Below, in pieces: positions 1-13,501 of a DNA stretch of 64,000 nucleotides; within the stretch, counting starts at the first letter, position 1; every line of letters begins with the position of its first letter. Under the pieces are notes generated by a model. That model was not told where the DNA came from. It made no database searches and saw only the letters and a program-made list of their open reading frames with translations. The DNA is from Sindora glabra (Eukaryota; Streptophyta; Magnoliopsida; Fabales; Fabaceae): positions 209,501-273,500 of the forward strand of contig CM035230.1 of assembly GCA_020226215.1 (NCBI GenBank), read 5' to 3'. Both the position numbers and the translations under genes were made by a program.

Positions 1-797
1 AATTAAATTATCAAAATTCCTCAAAATTACAATGTGCATAGAATGGCTGGAAATCTATTGTGCATGAGAAACATGATAAGTAATATGATTGAATTTTTTT
101 ATTTAATTATAAGATAAGATGAGTTATGTGGAAATGCAATTAAGCTATGGTGTTGCCATAAAAAATATAATGACTATAGCTTAAGCTATGTTATGAGAAA
201 AAAGTGACATGAGAAATATGATGTAGGATGATATGTCTATCAAATATTAGGCCTATTATATTGCTTGTAGAGACTATAAGGTTAACCTTGAAAGGACAAG
301 GTATCATGACCCAAATCTCAAATACTATAATTGGCATAAAGACACGTGATTAGTATTAATATGCTAACTAGCTATCTTTATAAGCCTTTAAGACATTTCT
401 AACGTATCTATTTTCTTAGCTTTACTAAGAATATAAATAAGTATTTATAGAAAATAGTATTACTTGCACATGTATAAAAAAGTTCAAAATATAATTTAAA
501 TATATAAAGATATTTATATAAAAGTACAAAATTTTTTAAGAACATAACTTTATACATAAATACTATCAAAAGATAAAGCTCCTAGTTATGACACCATAGA
601 ATACCATATAGAAGGTTTCCAGAGGTGAGAGGAAAATTATCACATAGGTGTCAGTCATCTTTATGGGATTCATGCTTTGTATCTGTAAATAAAATTCAAC
701 AAAAATAGTAAAATATTGAAATACTTAGTAAATGACTACTTTTCTCCTTTTTCTAGAGAGTTTTCACCACAATACAAGCCAAATCTACATTTTTATT
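1..797. other. Unassigned AT-rich DNA left of a solo LTR
   Basis: No coding frame, RNA gene or complete transposon was recognised here. The stretch around 250-310 resembles loosely the segments at 7230-7300 and 20760-20850 (a 'gcttgtag ... ttaacc' type block), which may mean it is part of a decayed retrotransposon LTR or UTR. The last five bases (793-797, TTATT) are one half of the target duplication of the neighbouring solo LTR. Confidence 0.4.
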
Positions 798-2472
798 TGT
801 TAGTGTGTGTCCTAGGAACTAATCATATAGATAATTGAAATAATACACAATGTATTATATTTTATTTTAGGTAATTTAATATTATATTTTATTTTCATAA
901 TTTTATTATTATTCTGTGCGATTTATAACTTAATATAATAATTATCCTTAGAATAGTTTCGCTATTCCTAAAATGCTCCTAGTCAAGTATTATTATAAAA
1001 AGGATAGTAATAATACATCGAGACTAGCATGTATAGTGATTGATGATTACGAATTATGGATATGTGATATCAAGTCAATACATGAGTACATTATTAGTGA
1101 ACAATGTACTAGACTAACCCACTATGAGAATATTGCATGGATAGACATGTCATAAGTTATTCTCATATGATCACAAATATACATAAACCTTTAACTGAAG
1201 TCATTACGATTCCCTACATGAGAAATTACTCACTTTAATATTGTCCTATGTCACCTTTAATCAGGATGATGAATAGGGCATTGATTGGGTGTGTCATGAA
1301 TCATGCAGAGGGAAGTGAGTGATATAGATGGGATTTTGTTACTCTTGTATAAAAGAGAAATATCCTTGGGCCCCTTGATTGAGTGAGACTTAGAAATGCA
1401 TGGCCATGCTCAATTGGATTAATATGCAATATTAATCATTTATTTTAAATCTACTGAATATCAAGAAATATAAATTGAACATTGACGAGGATGATACATT
1501 TCATGCCTCCGGTTCAATTTGGACATTATTACAAAAGGGATTATGATACAAAATGTTAATCATATATTAGGTGGATGTCGAATCACAGACATTCTTACTA
1601 CTTGAGTGGCAGTGATGTATTGCTAGATACCGCTCACTGTCTATGACTCAATAATGAGTCATTGTCAACGTAGTAAGAACCTATAGGGTCATACAAAAGG
1701 AGTAAGAATAAGACAATAATTAATTGGATTTTAATTAGATTAATATCCAATTAATTGAACTTATTTTCGTACATATATATATTTAAATAATAATATATTT
1801 TTCACGTAATAAATATAATTATTATTATGTGATATTATTTGATATTAAAGTAATATCAAATAATTATATTATCAGATATTAGATAAATATATTATGAGAT
1901 AATATTATTTTGATATTTGATAACTATATACAATTATCTAATAATTAAGATATTTATATTATGAGATAATATTATTATCTAATATTAGATAATTAATAGA
2001 TAAGTCTTATCTCTCCCCATTATCTCTAGGATAAAAATAAGATGAGTTGTTATGTGTAATTAGGATTTTGGAAGCATTATCCTAGTAGAACTAGGATTGT
2101 GGCTTGCCTAAGTTCTATAAAAAAGGACTTGAAGGTAGCACTTTTATACATACGCTCATAAGCTTCCCAAAATCCTAAATCACTCAGAAAATATCCAATC
2201 TTAAATCCTAGAGAGGGAAACGCATCCTAGCAGATTCGTGGAAGGTGAGAGGTCGTTATTCACTCTATGTAGATACCGTAGAGACGTTGTACCTTTTGGC
2301 CGACGTTTGATTCATCCGCACTCAAGTTTTGATCACTAGAAACACGAGTGCCCAATAGGTAAAACCCTAATCATTGATTTATGCATTTGCATGCATCCTA
2401 AGTAGAATTCGGATCAAATTTTGAATTTTCGCTGCATGTGATAATTCGCAGCGAAAATTCGAATTCCCAACA
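798..2472. mobile_element. Solo LTR of an LTR retrotransposon, about 1.7 kb
   Basis: The segment starts TGTTAG and ends CCAACA, the short inverted ends expected of an LTR, and is flanked on both sides by TTATT (793-797 and 2473-2477), a 5-bp target duplication. No PBS, polypurine tract or internal coding region adjoins either end, so it is a solo LTR left by LTR-LTR recombination. It interrupts a decayed minus-strand gypsy element whose RNase H end begins at 2478. Its superfamily is uncertain. A small open frame at 973-1155 inside it has no recognisable homology. Confidence 0.75.
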
Positions 2473-2477
2473 TTATT

Positions 2478-5400
2478 TCCTTTTAACTCCTTTCCTTTAC
2501 CTTTGAAAGCTTATCAACTTAAGGCGTTAGCAACTACATTAGCCTTACCTGTATGATTGTGAATGAAACAATCATAATCTTTCACAAACTCCATCCACCT
2601 TTTTTGTCTCATATTAAGTTCCTTTTGCAGAAAAATATACTTAAAGATCTTATGATCTATATAATTCACAAGTAGCCCCTTATACATAATATCTCTATAT
2701 CTTCAAGGCAAACACCACAGTTGACATTTCCAAGTCACGAGTGGGATAATTCATCTTATGTTTCTTCAATTGGTGAGATACGTAGTCTATCACTCCACAT
2801 TACTACATTAACATGCATTATAATCCCACTCTAAATGTATCATAATACACTATATATCCTTCTACACTGTTAAGCAATGCTAACACTAGGGCAAAAGTTA
2901 GACATCCTTTCAATTTTTGAAAACTTTTCTTGTAATAATCATTCCACACAAACTTAACTCCTTTATAATCAACTTGGTCAGTGGTGTAGTTATTTTTAAG
3001 AAATCTTTTACAAATCTTTTGTAATATCTAGTTAGCCCAAGAAAACTACTTATCTCCATCACTGAGGGTGGTTATAGCCATTCAAGTACAGCTTTAACCT
3101 TTTGAGAATTTACTTGTATTCCTTCTTGTGACACTATATGGCCTAGGAAATGTATTTTTTTCATCTAGAATTTATATTTTGAGAATTTAGTGTACAACTA
3201 ATGTTCCCTCAATGTTTGTAGTGTGATTCTTAAATGTTGTGCATACTCCTCTTCACTATTAGAATATACCAAGATATTATCACTAAAAAAAATGAATTTA
3301 TCTAAGAAAGATTTGAAAATATGATTGATCAAATCCATAAATGTTATAAGAGTGTTGGTCAATCTAAACAACGTAACTAAAAACCCATAATGGTCATAGT
3401 GAGTTCAAAATGACATTTTTGGAATATCCTCCTTCCAAATTTTTAATTAATGTTAACCTAATCGCAAGTCGAATTTTAAGAAATGTTAGAATCCTTCCAA
3501 TTGATCAAAAAAATTATTTATCCTTGTTAAAGGATACTTGTTCTTAATAGTGATTTTATTTAGCTATCGATAACTAATACATAACCATAATGTGCCATCC
3601 TTCTTCTTTACAAATAGCACCAGTACTCCCCATGGTGATGTATTAGGTTGTATAAAACCCTTATCTAACAAATCAATAATTGTTTCTTTAATTCCTTTAA
3701 CTTCACTAGCAACATTTAACAAGGTGCTAGAAAAGTTAGGTTTATTCCAAGAATAGTTTCAATTGTAAATTCAATTTCTTGATCCTATGGTAATCCTAGT
3801 AAATCTTCTGGAAAAACATCTAGAAATTCTTTTACTACAGGAACTTCATCTATTTTCACTTTTTTTTCTTCACTTCTTTTACTGAAGCTAACTATATAAT
3901 GTATCCTTTACCTACCAATTTTCAAACTTTCATGCATGACACGAAAGTGGGCATTCCTACCTTCTTCTTACCTTGAAAATTTTGAACTTCTCTCCCTTTC
4001 AATTGATAAGTTACAACCTTGTGATAACAATCAATATAAGCATGATATTTCAATAGCCAATCCATTCTTAGAATTATATCATAATCCACCATTTCTAATA
4101 TGATTAAATTAGTCAAAGTTGGATATTTATCTATCCATATCGTGCAATCCTTAACATTATAGGTTGCAAGGATGACTTATCCCAATGATATATTCACGAA
4201 TAAGGGTTTATCTAATTCATTTAATGATTTTGAGAGCTTAATTGCTAAATTTTTCAACCTAAATGAATGTCCATCAGGATCAAATAACACTTTTACAAGA
4301 AAAGTTTCAACTAAAATAATACTATTATCATTGCATTAAAAGCTGGTGCCTCCTGGCATGTCATTGTAAACATTCTTGCTTAGGTCCTAACTGGCCCCTT
4401 TCTTGAATTCTTTCTATTCGACATCATTGGTGATTTCATTACAGTTGTATTTTAAATGGGTTGCACACTAAGGGCTATAATGTTACTCCCTTGCTGAGTA
4501 GTTAAGCACTCATAGGCTCGATGCTTATCTATCCACATCTAATATGCGATATACACTACCCAAAAAATGACTAAATTTACACTAAAAATAACAAGGAGGT
4601 CTATTTGGTATATTAGGGAATGAATAGGTCCTAATAGAGACATTAGGGCCAATTTTAAATCTATTATTAAGAGCTCTTTTCAGGAAACTTCTTGGATCCT
4701 AAAATTTGATTATTCTTATTCACTCATTTCTAATCAGCACATTCTGAATAGTTACCACTTTCCTTGTGTCCCTACTACTTACTCATTGAAATTTTTTCTT
4801 CCTTTTTCTTAAACCCGCTTCTCTACTTTATCTCTCCTTAACATGTAATTTTTCTTTAATTATCTAATCCAAGGCTTGTTTATACATTGTTCCATTAGAA
4901 ACATCCACCCAATCATAAAAATAATCTTAAAGACCATATACAAATTGATTCACTCCAGGTTTTTCTATAGGTACTAAGTGTTTTGCATATTGGAACAATC
5001 GAGTAAACTGTGCATCATATTAGGCTATTATCATGGCCCTTTAAGTCAACTTTTCAAATTTATAAGCTTTTACTTCTCAAAAATTTGGTGGTAAAAATGT
5101 ATCCATTAACTCAACTTGAAATTACCTCTAAGTAATTGGTTCATTAGCAATAACTATAGGTTTAATATTATGAACATGTTAGAAATAAGCTACATTTTTT
5201 AATTTATAACGCATCAATTCTACCATCATATTCTTGCTACACCTTAATAGTCTACAAGTTCTTTTTATTTGGTCCATGAATTGATAAAAATCCATTATTG
5301 GATCCATGCCATCATACTTTAGGATATTTAACTTTTGAAATTCATGTGCTATTTGTAATCGCTTTCTTGAAGGCAATGAAAGAACTTGTTACCTCAGTTC

Positions 5401-5820
5401 TTGTAGGGTTGGAGGTGGAGTAAAAAGGTACTGGTTTTAGGCTAAGACTCTTTCCAAAGTTTGCTATAACATTGTAACCTACGCTAGAGCTTTAGGGTAT
5501 TCTCATTCTACTCTATGAAGGTTTTCCAAATGTATATTCATGGAGGCTTCATGCTTCCATGCTTCTGGATGTACTCTAATATGTCTTTGGGCATTCTAGC
5601 TTGAATCTACTTCTTCCTAGCTATAATTCTATACAATAACTTTAATTAATAAATATTACTTTTTCTAACTAGAAAAGAAAGAAATACCTATTAAGTTTCA
5701 TGGATCCACCATGACTGAAACCTATTCTTCTTTTAACCTTCCATGGTTTCCATGGTCTAAGTAGGTCCTTTTTTAACTCTACTATAAATGGTTGTCAGGA
5801 TCATGCTTTGATGCCAACTT
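2478..5820 (-). pseudogene. Ty3/gypsy gag-pol remnant (gag, protease, RT, start of RNase H)
   Basis: Reading right to left on the minus strand, the canonical gypsy order is visible although broken by many stops and frameshifts. Gag (about 5180-5380) contains a 'FQKL...YDG.DP' stretch typical of plant gypsy gag. Protease (about 3920-4330) contains 'ILRMDWL', the decayed form of the gypsy 'ILGMDWL' block. RT (about 3010-3720) shows 'LLDKGFIQPNTSPWG' followed by 'FVKKKDG' and, further on, 'FLGHIVSQEGIQV' and 'FLGLTRYYKRFV'. The RNase H/integrase tether (about 2490-2610) reads 'KDYDCFIHNHTGKANVVANAL'-like in a broken frame. Integrase is absent: the coding match stops at the solo LTR. A degenerate primer-binding site for initiator-Met tRNA lies at 5801-5816 (TGGCATCAAAGCATGA on the minus strand). 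The element is dead; which gypsy lineage it belongs to is not certain. Confidence 0.8.
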
Positions 5821-7885
5821 TATCACCAAATTTTTATGTAAGCTCACTAATATGTTAATAATTAAATAACATTCATTATTTTAATTTTTCTTAACCAAAT
5901 TATGGCATAAACAATGCCAAACTTCAAAACATAGAATCGAGAATTCTATTTTAAGCTCTTGTAACTAAAGTCCATATAAATTCACTTTTTATATCTCTAA
6001 AATTTTTCAATTTTCTCCACACCTACCCTAATACTATTTGTAACATTAATACATCAAAAATTAAAGTTTTAGTAATTTCTAACCTTTGATTCCAAAGAGT
6101 AACAGAAAATATACTATTATCATCCTTTAACAGTTTTGTTTTTAAACTTAACATAATCTTATTGTTATCTCCTAAAGGAAAACTTAACGAGTCATCTACT
6201 ATAAATTTTGGCACTAAAATACTAACATCATATCATCACATTAACATTTATATAATATCAAAACTAAAGCATACAGCATAACAATTCAATTAACACCTAT
6301 GATAGCATATATCAATATATTCTTCACTTTTTATAGGAAATCTCAGAGGAATAAGGGATAGTTATCACTCATCTTAAATTCTTAATTCTCTAACTTTTAA
6401 AAACCTTTTGTAGTAGCAACTTTACTAAAATAAACCTAGTTTTAGGAATATTGAAGAAAAATTTTTCATAAAAACTTGAAGAAGATAAAGGAAAACATAG
6501 GTTACCTTGCAAGAATGAAATAGAACCACTTGGAGAACCTCTTAGGAATTGTTAAAAATTGAAAATTTTACTAGAGAAAACCTAGGAGAGCATGGTTTTG
6601 AGCTGAAGGATGAGCATTTTATGCAAAAGTGACTACAAAAGCCTTATATAAAACCCTAGTCCAAACTTCCTTGATAAGCTTCTTTTTTTTGTATAAATTT
6701 GGTGGTAATAGGGTAGATGCTACATAATTTTTAAGGCTAAAGCTCAAAAGATAATTGTTTCATAATCCACTTAAATTTAATCAAATATAATGTCTAGAAA
6801 AACCTATAACAAATGCCTCTAGTTTTTTACTTATTCACCTAATTGCTATTGGTTTCTTCCACAAGCTTGAGTGTTGTTTTGGCCTCATTTCTTCTTATTT
6901 CTAAAATTATATTTGGACCTAAAAAATTTAAACCAAATTAACCTAAATGAACTAAGATGATTTATATCAAATTTAGGCCTAATTTCTTGGATTTTAGGCT
7001 ACTTAGCCCCTTAATTTCCTATTGGGTCTTTATATCATTTCTCCAAACTTAGTGTTAGGCTTTTATTATATTTTAAACTATACTAGTATCTAATATATTT
7101 TCCATAAAAATTCTAATTAGACATACCTCTAAACCATCTTTACAATTTACCTGATTACTTTATCAGGTTTTTATTAGGGAATATCCTAGTTAAAATTTCT
7201 TCTTGAACTTTCTTACTCTATTTAGGATATCACACAAGGTTGGGCTTGTAGATGGTTTAATGCTAACCTAAAAGTCACAAGGAGGATGCATGTGCTTTAT
7301 TATTAATTATTGTGTATTATATTATGAGATTGGAATTCAAATGTCATTAGTATCCAAATGTAATGTAATTGTGATGATATGACTATGATTAAGCCTCCTA
7401 TGGATACTTGAGATTGAATTGATTAAGCTATGTTTTATGTGATAAGTTTAATAAGAAGATGGTCCAATTAGTAAGTTAATATATTATTATGTTTGATATG
7501 TTAGAACATTTACTTACTAAGCCTTAAAATCACTCCCCCATGTTTATTTTGTAGATACATAGGTCAAACTTCCACCACCACCTTTCCAAAAGTAGATTCA
7601 TTGAAAGCTTATTTAGAATGGCTTTTGGTAGCACTAGATATTTATTAGATAAATTTATTTTTAAACCTTATTTTGTATAGGCAAAAATAGGTAAAGGGAT
7701 TATGAACCAAATCTTTTAAAGCTAGTTAGATTAGCTTATCCTTAATTAATGGGATTTATAAGTAAAATTAACTTTTTTCTTGTTTTGTAAAGATTGTCTT
7801 TGATAATAAATGAAATATCGCTTCTTTTCATATATTGTGTTCCTTTATTACTATACCTTTTAGTTAATTAATCAAGATTGTGACA
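5821..7885 (-). mobile_element. Probable 5' LTR of the 2.5-5.8 kb gypsy element
   Basis: Next to the degenerate PBS the minus strand reads GTGATA, and about 2.06 kb further right the plus strand reads GTGACA (7880-7885), i.e. the minus strand starts TGTCAC. These are the imperfect inverted ends expected of an LTR. The interval is AT-rich and non-coding. A matching 3' LTR was not found in the window, so the outer boundary rests on the termini alone. Confidence 0.5.
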
Positions 7886-10798
7886 AATAAATGAGATTAG
7901 TCTAGTGCAAACCAAGTAATGGATTCCACGCTAATTATGACTAAGTTAGTTTCATGATAGGAGGCTTAGGAATAAAGTATAAAGAACCTATAAGGTAGAT
8001 CTTCATACTTTAACAGAACAAGACGAGCAGTCTCTTATAAAAAAAAGGCAAGGTTCACTATAATTTATGTGAAAGTGGATCTCAAAAACTAACTTATTCT
8101 AAAAGTTCATGTTTGTAAACATATTATGCATGTTCTATATGAAAGCTTTCATCTTATATGCTTTGTGTGTAGAAGATTTGGCCTTAAAAAGAAGCTTTGT
8201 TCTAGTATTATTTATCAAGATCAACATGTAGTTCATGACATCTCTCAAGTACAGAGCAATGGTGAGAAAGTAGTTGTAAATCCTTCCTTATTGAATAAAG
8301 AATGAGATAATAAGAGTAAAAAGGCTCCATTCGACAATAAGGTGATCATTGATGAGGAGGTTAGATAATCCTGCAAAAATAGATTAGTAAAACTCAATTC
8401 GGTGAATGGAATAACATAATCTCTTGGACTAGTTTTAAAAGGTAGGGAGATAATAATTAATTCCTAGCCTTGTATAAGTAATATGGTTCAAAATACTAGG
8501 TAAATGTATTAATGGATTTAGATCATAATTTAATGATTTATAATAATCGATAGGAGAATAAGGTAGTGATTGCCACATAATTGAATATTGATGTCAATGA
8601 TAATAAATGAGAGATTGCCATAGAATTAAATGTTGATACTTACAACAATGAAAAAAGGAAGGGTTTTACAAATAATAAGCATGTAAAGGGCATGTCCTAA
8701 AAGGGCATAAAAGGAAAAAATTAAGAGGCCACAAAAAAGATAGAGAATTAAAGTGTGCGCTGCAAAAGAGGTCAAAATAAGGCTTTAGAAAAGGTTACTA
8801 GTGGGCTAAAGGTGATAAGCGATCCACGTAAGAAACAAAGGAAACAACAAGCACAATTGTGAATGGATCAACTAGAGGAAATTTCAAGCAATACTTTGGC
8901 TATGCATTCTTATACGTTATGCAAATAGAAAGGAATGCATTAAAAATTGTTCTTGTTCTTAAAACTTATAAAGAGTTTAACTTGTATTTACTAAAATCTA
9001 TAAACCCGTAAAAAATTATTCAACTTATGCATATGTATGCTTTTTCAATGACAAATGAAAAGTTGAATCACTTATTAGGCATGATGCAGGAATACGCCAT
9101 CTAGTGTGAGGTTTACGAATATTATAAATTGGAATTATAAGGGAGTTAGAGCTCCTACCGTTATGTATCAAGCTAGGCACTTGATTAAGTTGCATTAGTT
9201 AGGAATTCTTATAATAAAGGAACTAAAAATAAAGGAAGCATAGGCAAAGGAAGTCATTAAAAAATTAGTATGGATGGTGTTGTTAAATTAGACTTAAATG
9301 GTTTCTTTAGTGGAATTTGGATTCTTTAGAAGAAAAAATCTTATAATATTTCAGCTTTCTAGTTTCATTACTAATTTATTCATGTTAAATACTCTCTAGT
9401 GGGCTCTACATAATCAAATTTGTTAGCTGTTATCTATGCCTCTCCTAATAAGTTATTTAAAAAGGAGACATGGAAGAGACTCATTCATTTAGTTGTTAAT
9501 ACAAATAAGCCATGTGTGCTATATAGAGATTGGAATGCTTACTTGTAGACTAAAGAAAAGCAAAAAGGAAATAGCCCTAACTTCAAAAGCATGACTTAGT
9601 TTTGGAATTGCATAGAGCAATGTAATTTCATTGATTTAGGTTTCCAAGGCCTAAATTTGCTTAGGAAAGGAAAAAATTGAAAAAAAGGATTGATAGATGT
9701 TTAGCTAATGTAGATTTAAGAAATACTTAGCAAGAAGCTACTGTTAACCATTTGTTTCCTATGAATCATATCATAGACCAATTTCACTTCAAATTTAACT
9801 AAAGAAGAAGTATACTTTAGGGCTTTAACCTTTCCACTTCTATGCTACATGGTTTTCTAATGAGTTTTTTCTAGAAATAGTTAGGAAATCCTAGGAAAGT
9901 CAAATATACTAGTTTACACTATTAAGAAAATTTAAAAAGGATGTGCAAAAGTGGAATCATGAAACTTATGTTAATATTTTTGGAAAAAAGAGATAGATTA
10001 TAGCAAATTGGAAAGAATTATAAAAGTTATAGATATAAGATATAACCTCTTTTTTATTTCACTTAAAAAGACATTATAGTAAGAATATAAGAGAATTTTA
10101 CCTTAAAAAGAGGTGAATTAGTTTTAAAAGTAAGATGTAAATGGTTGATTTATGGGGATGGGAACACAAAATTCTTTTATACTTTGACCATTGTTAGAAG
10201 GAAGAGAAATAAGATTTATATCTTAATAGATTCAATTGGCTGTTGATATTTGAACTCTAATTACTTGAAGGAGATAGTGTTAATTCCTTTTCTTCCTTCT
10301 TTTCTTCAAATAATGATGTTTGTTCCCTTTGTTTGGTTTTTTAAAAAGATTACACGGAGGGATTTGGTGTTAATCCAAAAAATGAAAATAAAAATTCAGG
10401 ATAAAGAGATTAAATAAGTTATATTTAGCATGAGAGCCTTCAAAGCTCTTAAGAGTGATAGATTACAAGCTATTTCTTCCAAAGCCATTAGGATGTTATC
10501 AAAAGTTCAATGTGTAATCTAATTAAAGAGGCTTTTGAGAATTTGTAGCAGATAGAAAAGATTAATGAAATGCTATTGGTGCAAATTCTGAAAATAGAGA
10601 AATTATAAAACCTTATGGAGTTCTATCTAATAAGTTTGTGTAATGTAAGTTATTAATCCATCGCAAAAATTATAACTACTCATCTTAAGCCAATTATAGG
10701 ACATATTGTTTTGCTAAATCGAAGTAGCTTTGTTCTAAAGAGGCACATTTTAGATAGTATTATTGTGGTGAAAGAAATTATTAACTCTGTGTGAAGTA
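7886..10798 (+). pseudogene. Decayed L1-type LINE (ORF1, endonuclease, part of RT)
   Basis: ORF1 remains at about 8050-8900, with the degenerate zinc knuckle 'HLICFVCRRFGLKKKLC' (the expected His replaced by Leu). ORF2 begins near 9110: the apurinic endonuclease shows 'WNYKGVRAP' (normally WNCRG), then 'LLAVYASPNK', 'RDWNAYL' (normally GDFNA) and 'FIDLGFQGLN', then 'RIDRCLANVDLR'. The RT part shows 'GDGNTKFF'-like, 'FKALKSDRLQA' (normally APGPDG) and 'NRSSFVLKRHILDSIIVVKEII', the conserved block ahead of the catalytic region. Stops and frameshifts are frequent. The match ends before the catalytic YADD block, where copia integrase begins. Loss of the 3' part is unusual, because LINEs are normally truncated at the 5' end. 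Confidence 0.75.
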
Positions 10799-13364
10799 AG
10801 TTATTTATATGGAAAATTAGTTTAAGTTATTTACTATTTTTAAAGCCTTTCATGCTGAAATTATAAATTAATTCCATACTTCTATACAAAATTTATGAAG
10901 TAATAATGCTAGAGAATATCTTTTTGCCCAATTTTCTTCATATTTATCTGAGTAGGATATTATTCATCAATCTTCCTATCCAGTTACTTCACAACAAAAT
11001 AAAGTAGCTAAAAGAAAAAATCATCATTTGATGGAGGTTTCTTGTGCACTCATATTCCAAATGAAAGTGCCTAATGTGTTTTGGGTCAAGGTAATTTCCA
11101 CCACTTGTTTTCTAATTAATCGAATGTCATCCACTATTCTTGATGGTCAGGTATCTTGCTCTGTTTCGTTTCCTTCTAGACCTTTATTTCCTCTCATTTC
11201 ATTTATTTTTAGTCGTATTTGTTTTATTCAGTATCTTTGTGCTCAAGTCTCTAAACTTGACCCATGATCTTTAAAATGTGTCTTCCTTGATTATTCTCAA
11301 ACACAAAAATGGTATCGATGTTATTCACTTGATTGAAATCATTATTTTGTATTTCTTGATGTCACATTCTTTGAATCTATATCATATTTTGGCTTTTCTA
11401 AAGCTTCCTCTATCATATCTAAGTTTAATTCCCCTGACAAATATTTTCTTATGTATTTTACCTTTCTGGATTCTTAGGCCCCCTTAAAAAAAAGTTAGGT
11501 TCATCCTCATACTAAGCATGTTTATTCTTATACAATGCAAGTACCAGTAATAGCACTTTTATCTAAAACATCAAGACATCTAGTACAACACCAATTATTA
11601 AATCACCACCAGCTTCGTCTCCCTTACTAACTGCTTCGTCACTAGATCCTCTTCCTTTACCTTTTAATCTTGATATTCCTACTGCCTATTAGAAAGGTAC
11701 TCGTTGTTACACTTAGAAAGGTTACATTAATTATCTTTATCCCATCTCTAAATATGTGTCTTACTCCTTACTGCCTATCTCTTGATAATCATTTATTGCC
11801 TCGTTGGATTTTATTATCATTCCTAAGTGTGTTGCAGAAGTACTCTCTCATCCTGGTGGTATGCTACTATGGAGGAAAAAATGGTAGCCCTTGAGGCAAA
11901 TTATACATGAGATATTGTATCCTTACTAAGTGGTAAAAATTCTATTAGGTGCAAGTGGGTATTCACTACGAAAATTAACCCAGATGGCATTATTGCTCGA
12001 TTAAAGGCTTGTTTAGTGACAAAAAGGTATACATAGACCTATGTTGTGGATTATTTTGAAATTTTCTTTCTAGTTGCTAAACTTACTTCTATTCACTTAT
12101 TTATCTCTTTTACTGTATCTTATGGCTGGCTCTTCTATTAGCTTGATATTTAAAATGCCTTCTTGTATGGTGATTTACTTGAAAAGGTGTATCTGGAGCA
12201 ACTACCTAGGTTTATTGCTCAAAGAGAGTATAGCAAAGTTTGTTAATTAAAAAAATCTTTGTATAGCTTGAAACAGTCTCCTCGAGCTCAGTTTAGGAGA
12301 TTTAGTGATGTGGTAACAAAGTTTAGGATGAAGAAAAGTGACCATGATCATTTAGTATTTCATAAACAATTAAATTCTAGTTGTATTCTTCTGGCTGTCT
12401 ATGTGGATGACATTGTAATCACTTGTAATGATAAATTAGGTATTTCAAAATTGAAAAAAATTCTTCAAACTAAGTTTAAAGCCAAAGATTTAGGAGCACT
12501 TTGATATTTTTTGGGCATTGAAATTGCTTGAGGAAAGAAAGGAGTCTTTTTATCTCAGAGAAAATATGTTCTTGATCTTTTGAAAAAAAATAAGGATGCT
12601 TGGTTCTAAATCTTGTGATACTTCTATAGTTCCAAATGTTAAACTTAGCTTGGAAGATAGGGAGTTACTAGAAGATCTAAAGCAGTATAGACAACTAGAA
12701 GGTAAATTGAACTACCTTATTATAACTAGATTTAATATTGCCTTTTCAATAAGTGTTGTAAATTAATTTATGAACTTTCTAAGAACTTCTCATTAGAATG
12801 CAGTCATGCATATTCTAAGATATCTTAAGAAAACACTTGGTTATGGAATTTTATATAAAAATCATGGTTATTACAGAATAAAAGGTTTCTCTAATGCAAA
12901 TTGGGCCGGATGTCTTATATATAGAAAACCCACTTTCGATTATTCTATATTTGTTAGTGGAAATCTTGTATCTTAGAAAAGTAAGAAACAAGCAATGGTG
13001 TCTTGTTTAAGTATAAAATCTAAGTATTGAGCTATGACTCATGCTACATTAGAGCTTGTGTGGATTTCCTACCTTCTTCATTAACTTGGAATTAAGTCTT
13101 ATGAAACCATGTAGTTGTGGTGTGATAATCGAGCAGTTAGTCATATTGCCATAAATTTGATTTTTCATGAACATATAAAACATGTAAAAGTTTATTATCA
13201 TTTTATTAGATAGAAACTTCAGGAAGAGGTTATTAGACTTAGATATATTAGAATTGAGAAACAATTAGTTGATTTATTTACTAAAGCTCTCCCAAGAAAA
13301 TAGGTTGATGATATTTGTAACAAGTTGAGCATGTTTGATATCTATACTCCAACTTAAGGGGGAG
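10799..13364 (+). pseudogene. 5'-truncated Ty1/copia pol remnant (integrase, RT, RNase H)
   Basis: The coding match starts inside integrase ('FKAFHAEI', equivalent to 'FCTFHAEV' in the intact copy at 58.5-60.7 kb) and then runs colinearly: 'NNARE' and 'NKVAKRKN' around the second catalytic Asp and the Glu, 'MEVSCALIFQMKVPNVFW', the Ser/Pro linker (about 11600-11700), RT with 'CKWVFTTKINPDG' and 'AVYVDDIVIT' (intact YVDD at about 12390-12420), then RNase H with 'NANWAGC' and 'WCDNRAVSH' near 13120. Gag and protease are absent. Many stops are present. The polypurine tract AAGGGGGAG lies at 13356-13364. It belongs to the same copia group as the copies at 43-53 kb and 58-63 kb. Confidence 0.85.
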
Positions 13365-13501
13365 TGTTAGTAAATGATTAGTGTAAGATATGGGCTTATA
13401 TCTCCAAATGAGTCTAGTTCTATTGTAATTTATATTCTATTATAAATAAATATGTCTGCCTTATTATTAGGTATGGCACTAAGAATTATTCTCTCTTAAT
13501 A
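13365..13501 (+). repeat. 3' LTR of the 10.8-13.4 kb copia element
   Basis: It starts TGTTAG directly after the polypurine tract and ends CTCTCTTAATA, equivalent to the CTCTTTTAACA or TCTTATTTAACA ends of the other copia LTRs in the window. A 137-bp length fits the 146-bp and 121-bp LTRs of the relatives. No 5' partner exists because the element is truncated. Confidence 0.7.

Noticed and set aside
973..1155. 60-codon open frame
   Set aside because: Lies wholly inside a solo LTR and has no recognisable product.
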